This document shows positions 60,756 through 64,000 of a stretch of DNA of 64,000 bases, in pieces. Every line of letters starts with the position of its first letter. Position 1 is the first letter of the stretch. A model generated the notes under the pieces. The model was not told the DNA's origin and searched no databases. It saw only the letters and a list, made by a program, of their open reading frames with translations. Made by a program: the position numbers and the translations under genes. The DNA is from Glycomyces sp. YM15 (lineage in GTDB: Bacteria > Actinomycetota > Actinomycetes > Mycobacteriales > Micromonosporaceae): assembly GCF_016918015.1 (NCBI RefSeq), contig NZ_JAERMK010000008.1, positions 154,917-218,916 on the forward strand. Reading direction: 5' to 3'.

Positions 60756-62000
60756 CTAGGAGCCCAGCGGCGTGGGCATCTTCCCGGCGTCGATGTCATT
60801 GAGGATGCCGGTGGCCGCGCCCAGCGCGGGGGCCTCGTGGCCGAGCGCCGAGACGACGATCTCGGCGCCGCCGGCACCGGAGGCGTGGGTGCGGGCGGCC
60901 AGCTCGCGCTCGGCCGCCGGGCCGATCCACGGACTCAGCGCCTGGTAGTGGCCGCCGAGGACCACCGCTTCGGGGTTGAGCAGGTCGACGGCGAGCGCGA
61001 TGCCCGCGCCGAGCGAGCGGCCGATGCGGTCCAGCGCCTCGAGGACGCCGGGCTCCTCGGCGCGGGCGCGGGTGACCACGTCCTCGACCTCGGCCTCGAC
61101 TTCGGCTCCCGCGATGTCCTCCGATTCGGACAGTGCCTTCAGGACCGCGCTGATGCCCGCGAGGTCCTCGACGCGGCCGACGCGGCCGTCCACGTCGATG
61201 AGGAGGTTGCCGATCTCTCCGGCGAATCCCGTTGCGCCGCGGCGCAGTTCGCCGTCCACGATGAGGCCGGCGCCGAGGCCGATCTCACCGGTCAGGTAGA
61301 TCATGTTGGACACTCCGGCCCACGAGCCGAAGCGCTGCTCGGCGACCGCGCCGAGGTTGGCGTCGTTGTCCGCGGTCACGGCGTACTTCGGGTCGCGCAT
61401 GGCCTGGCGGAGGCGGCCGGTGAGGTCGAAGTCCTCCCAGCCGAGCATCGGGGCGCGCTGGACGACGCCGTCGTTGTCGATCATGCCGGGGACGGCGACG
61501 GCGAGGCCGAGGATCTGGCGGCCCTCGGCGTCCATCTTGTCGACCGCGCGCTTGGCGAGGCCCGCAAGGGCGGAGACGGAGCGGCCGGGGGTCGAGCCGG
61601 CGCCGTCGTGGGCGCGGCGCCAGGACAGGAGGCGGTTCCCGGCGAGGTCCACTGCGACGAGTGTCATGTAGTCCACATTGACTTCCACGCCGAGTGAGGC
61701 GTAGTAGCCGGTGTCGACGCTGAGAAGCACTGCGGGGCGGCCGATGTTGCCGATGACCGAACCGGACTCGCGCAATACGCGGCGTTCGATCAACTCGGCC
61801 ACGAGTGAGGAGACGGTGGCCTTGTTGAGGCCGGTCTTCGCGGCGAGATCCGCACGGGAGCAACGGCCTTCGGCGCGCACTTGGCGCAGCACGAAGCCGA
61901 GGTTGTTGGCCCGCACGTCCGTGAAGTCGGCGCGCTTGGCCCGGACCCGCGCTTCCTCGCCGTCGGTCCCGGCCGACTTCGACGCTATGCGCATCGCCAT
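60756..62000 (-). CDS. ROK-family transcriptional regulator
   Basis: 414 aa. The N-terminal winged helix reads RANNLGFVLRQVRAEGRCSRADLAAKTGLNKATVSSLVAELIERRVLRESG. The ROK fold follows with the sugar-kinase-like loops LGVEVNVDYMTLVAVDLAGN, LAVAVPGMIDNDGVVQRAPMLGW, VTADNDANLGAVAEQRFG and GEIGLGAGLIVDGELRRGATGFAGEIGNLL. The zinc motif CxCGxxGC of NagC/Mlc is absent. The closest relatives are XylR/NagC-type regulators of sugar uptake. AGGAGG lies six bases before the ATG at 62000. It is divergent from the binding-protein gene, with operators between. Confidence 0.93.
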   Translation of the reverse strand: MAMRIASKSAGTDGEEARVRAKRADFTDVRANNLGFVLRQVRAEGRCSRADLAAKTGLNKATVSSLVAELIERRVLRESGSVIGNIGRPAVLLSVDTGYYASLGVEVNVDYMTLVAVDLAGNRLLSWRRAHDGAGSTPGRSVSALAGLAKRAVDKMDAEGRQILGLAVAVPGMIDNDGVVQRAPMLGWEDFDLTGRLRQAMRDPKYAVTADNDANLGAVAEQRFGSWAGVSNMIYLTGEIGLGAGLIVDGELRRGATGFAGEIGNLLIDVDGRVGRVEDLAGISAVLKALSESEDIAGAEVEAEVEDVVTRARAEEPGVLEALDRIGRSLGAGIALAVDLLNPEAVVLGGHYQALSPWIGPAAERELAARTHASGAGGAEIVVSALGHEAPALGAATGILNDIDAGKMPTPLGS

Positions 62001-62027
62001 GTGTTCCTCCTGTGCATGTCCCCAACA

Positions 62028-62046
62028 TTGTCGGGGATGTCGACAA
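62028..62046. promoter_or_regulatory. Palindrome near the ROK regulator start
   Basis: TTGTCGGGGATGTCGACAA: arms TTGTCG/CGACAA with 7-bp spacing, 27 bp upstream of the regulator's ATG. A possible autoregulatory site. Confidence 0.45.
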
Positions 62047-62175
62047 CTGGTCGCCGGCCGGTCCCTGACCGTTGCGCAGCGAAGCGTTTCACCACAAGGG
62101 CCGTTCCCGAATCGTGACCAATCCGCGTCCGTTTCGCCTGACCCCTGGCTTGTGCCGGGTGTCACCGTGCGCTAC

Positions 62176-62204
62176 TTTAGTTTATCGAATAGCCGAACTA
62201 ATTA
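62176..62204 (+). promoter_or_regulatory. ROK/XylR-like operator and promoter of the sugar-binding protein gene
   Basis: A 25-bp element (62177-62201) begins TTAGTTTA and ends GAACTAA, with the same length and outer arms (TTAGTT...AACTAA) as the Bacillus XylR operator. TTTAGT (62176-62181) and TAATTA (62199-62204) with a 17-bp spacer form a promoter fully covered by it. Confidence 0.72.
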
Positions 62205-62260
62205 TCGGCCAGACCCCCCATAAGACCCTCACAGTGCAGTACGACCGAAAGGACAGCAAC

Positions 62261-63946
62261 GTGGCTACTCCCTCAGACGGGTCGATCTTCCGGCGCCGCT
62301 CCCTGTTCAAGGCAGCCGGCCTCGGCGCGGCTGGTGCCGCGGGCCTTCCCTTCATCGCCGCGTGCAGCGACATCGAATCGGGCAGCGGCACCTCGCAGAC
62401 CACTGAAGGCTTCGACTTCCTGCCCACCTACAAGGAATGGCCCCTCCCGGTCGAGCCCGACCTGGTCGGCGAGCCGCCGAACCACCCGTCCGGCTTCACC
62501 ACCTATCCCGAGCCCGCCCCGGCCATCGAGAACCTCCCCTCCAACAGCGGGACCTTCGAGATCACCGTGCCGATGTGGGGCGAGGCCCCCTCGAACGACG
62601 ACCCGTACTTCCAGGCGGTCGCCGACGCCAGCGGCGGCACCACGGTGAACCTGCGCCAGGCCGACGGCAACACCTTCGCCGAGACCTCCGTGCAGTGGCT
62701 CAACGCGAACGAGTTCGGCGACGGCATCATGCTCTTCAGCTGGATGCTCTACGCCCACCCGAACTTCCAGGAGACGGTGGTCAACTCGTTCTACGACCTG
62801 ACCGACATCGTCAAGGGCGACATCTCCGAGCGCTGGCCGCTGCTCGCCGGTCTCCCGACCGCCTCCTGGGGCCAGTCGGTCTGGTCGACCGACCCCGAGG
62901 ACCCGGAGACCGCTCGCGTCTTCGGCATCCCCGGCTCCTTCTCCGGCGGTTCGAACAACGCGATGTTCGCCCGCACGGACCTGCTCGAAGCGGCCGGCCA
63001 GACCATGCCGACCTCGGTCGAGGAGCTCATCGAGGTCGCCCGCGCCGTCAGCGACGACGCCAACGGCCGCTGGGCCTTCGGCGGCCTCGACTACCTCACC
63101 CCGTCCTGGTTCGGCCTCGCCGGCGGCGACGGCTGGGCCTACATCGACGGCAAGCTCGTGCACAACTGCGAGCGCCCCGAGTACACCGAGTGGCTCGAGT
63201 TCCGCCGCCTGCTGTGGGACGAGAAGCTGGTCCACCCGGACATTCCCTCGGGCACGCTCGACGGCCAGGCCCTGCACAAGGCCGGGACGATCGTCTTCCA
63301 GCTCGACGGCATCTCGTGGTGGCAGGGCTTCATCGACCAGTCCACCGCCGAGGGCACCGGCGGCACCATCGCCCCGCTCGGCGCGCTCGCCGCGAAGGGC
63401 CGCAAGCCCCTCGTGCACGTCAACACCGGCGTCGACAGCTGGACGTTCCTGAGCAAGGACCTCTCGCAGGAGCAGGTCGAGGAGTTCCTGGACTTCGCCA
63501 ACTTCTGCTCGGCGCCTTACGGCACCACGGAGTACGAGCTCCTCAACTACGGCGTCGAAGGCACGCACTTCACCTACGGCCCCGACGGCTTCCCGGTCTT
63601 CAACGAGGTCGGCACCACCGTCGTCCAGGCCCCGGTGAACCACAAGACGATGTCCGGCCACGTGCAGCAGTTCCTGACCGGGTCTGCGGACATGGTCCAG
63701 GCCCGCTTCGAGTACAACGCCTCCCTGAAGGAGTTCGCCGAGGTGAACATCTTCGAGGGCATGCGCGTCGAGGGCCCGGCCGACTTCAAGTCCGCCGGCC
63801 AGGTGCTGACGGACCAGCAGAACGACATCGCGTTCGGCCGCGCCGAGCTCTCCTCGATCCCCGACATGGTCGAGACCTGGAAGACCAACGGCGGCGAGTC
63901 CGGCCGCGAGCACTACACCGCCGCTTACGACAAGCTGCACGGCTAA
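62261..63946 (+). CDS. Extracellular sugar-binding lipoprotein of an ABC transporter
   Basis: 561 aa. The signal reads RRRSLFKAAGLGAAGAAGLPFIAAC, with a twin-arginine stretch and an IAAC lipobox, so it is probably Tat-exported and lipid-anchored. The long mature protein belongs to extracellular solute-binding family 1 (FEITVPMWGEAPSNDDPYFQAVADASGGTTVNLRQADGNTFAE; WAFGGLDYLTPSWFGLAGGDGW; AGTIVFQLDGISWWQG), large versions of which bind oligosaccharides. The permease genes would be expected beyond the right edge. GTG start with AAAGGA ahead. A ROK/XylR-like operator controls it, so a xylo- or gluco-oligosaccharide ligand is likely. Confidence 0.92.
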   Translation: MATPSDGSIFRRRSLFKAAGLGAAGAAGLPFIAACSDIESGSGTSQTTEGFDFLPTYKEWPLPVEPDLVGEPPNHPSGFTTYPEPAPAIENLPSNSGTFEITVPMWGEAPSNDDPYFQAVADASGGTTVNLRQADGNTFAETSVQWLNANEFGDGIMLFSWMLYAHPNFQETVVNSFYDLTDIVKGDISERWPLLAGLPTASWGQSVWSTDPEDPETARVFGIPGSFSGGSNNAMFARTDLLEAAGQTMPTSVEELIEVARAVSDDANGRWAFGGLDYLTPSWFGLAGGDGWAYIDGKLVHNCERPEYTEWLEFRRLLWDEKLVHPDIPSGTLDGQALHKAGTIVFQLDGISWWQGFIDQSTAEGTGGTIAPLGALAAKGRKPLVHVNTGVDSWTFLSKDLSQEQVEEFLDFANFCSAPYGTTEYELLNYGVEGTHFTYGPDGFPVFNEVGTTVVQAPVNHKTMSGHVQQFLTGSADMVQARFEYNASLKEFAEVNIFEGMRVEGPADFKSAGQVLTDQQNDIAFGRAELSSIPDMVETWKTNGGESGREHYTAAYDKLHG

Positions 63947-63958
63947 GGCGCCCCGGCC

Positions 63959-64000
63959 GGGGGGGGGGGGGGGGGGGGGGGCGGGCCCCCCCCCCCCCCC
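63959..64000. repeat. G and C homopolymer run at the window end
   Basis: 23 consecutive G (63959-63981), then CGGG, then 15 C up to the window edge. It starts 13 bp after the binding-protein stop. It looks like a contig end or sequencing artefact at a strong hairpin and does not look like real sequence. Confidence 0.8.

Noticed and set aside
63959..63981. G-quadruplex or recombination switch formed by the 23-G run.
   Set aside because: Its position at the very end of the window and its pure homopolymer nature fit an assembly artefact better.

Overview
This 64 kb window is chromosomal DNA of a high-GC Gram-positive bacterium. GTG starts, leaderless-looking promoters, a PafBC-type recA promoter, an IdeR/DmdR-type iron box and gene neighbourhoods such as alaS-ruvX-mltG-aroE, recA-recX with a DUF3046 gene, and metF beside a prenyl synthase and a SAV_6107-type HEPN gene all point to an actinobacterium. 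A member of the Glycomycetales or a relative is my guess; the genus cannot be proved from this sequence. No rRNA, tRNA, CRISPR array, insertion sequence, prophage or integrase was recognised.

Layout. Positions 1-8.5 kb: a minus-strand housekeeping cluster (rarA, small DUF genes, alaS, ruvX, mltG, aroE, a partial DCC-family gene). 8.5-12.2 kb: an iron-box-controlled ferric iron ABC transporter. 12.3-14.1 kb: the carbon starvation transporter cstA. 14.1-18.6 kb: a methionine-rich lipoprotein, a secreted LamG/GH43 enzyme and a secreted PQQ-type sugar dehydrogenase. 18.7-28.7 kb: a transmembrane Ser/Thr kinase, aspS, a HEPN protein, a TPR protein, metF, a prenyl diphosphate synthase, a membrane protein with a Thr/Glu/Pro tail, and a PrsW-type protease with its overlapping partner. 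29.3-33.5 kb: ilvE, leuB and serA. 33.9-37.4 kb: recX, recA, DUF3046, an AcnR-like TetR regulator and DoxX. 37.4-39.6 kb: a split transketolase divergent from soxR. 39.6-44.1 kb: a membrane-anchored Hsp70-like protein and a DEAD-box helicase with an RGG-type tail. 44.3-47.6 kb: three paralogous tandem-GNAT proteins. 47.7-53.6 kb: an ECF sigma factor with a membrane partner, cspA, an ABC exporter, a small HTH protein and a polytopic membrane protein. 53.7-56.6 kb: an ABC-F protein and a LytM-type peptidase. 56.6-64 kb: a carbohydrate locus (LacI regulator, GH3 enzyme, ROK regulator, sugar-binding lipoprotein).

How the genes fit together. Both ends of the carbohydrate locus carry regulator-specific palindromes: two identical LacI-type operators flank the GH3-lacI promoter, and a ROK/XylR-like operator overlaps the promoter of the sugar-binding lipoprotein. 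Oligosaccharide uptake followed by intracellular GH3 hydrolysis is the natural reading. The most unusual arrangement is a 20-bp perfect palindrome between soxR and a two-gene transketolase. It sits in what looks like a 19-bp promoter spacer, as expected for SoxR control, and suggests redox-controlled pentose-phosphate metabolism. The window ends in long G and C homopolymers that look like an assembly artefact.
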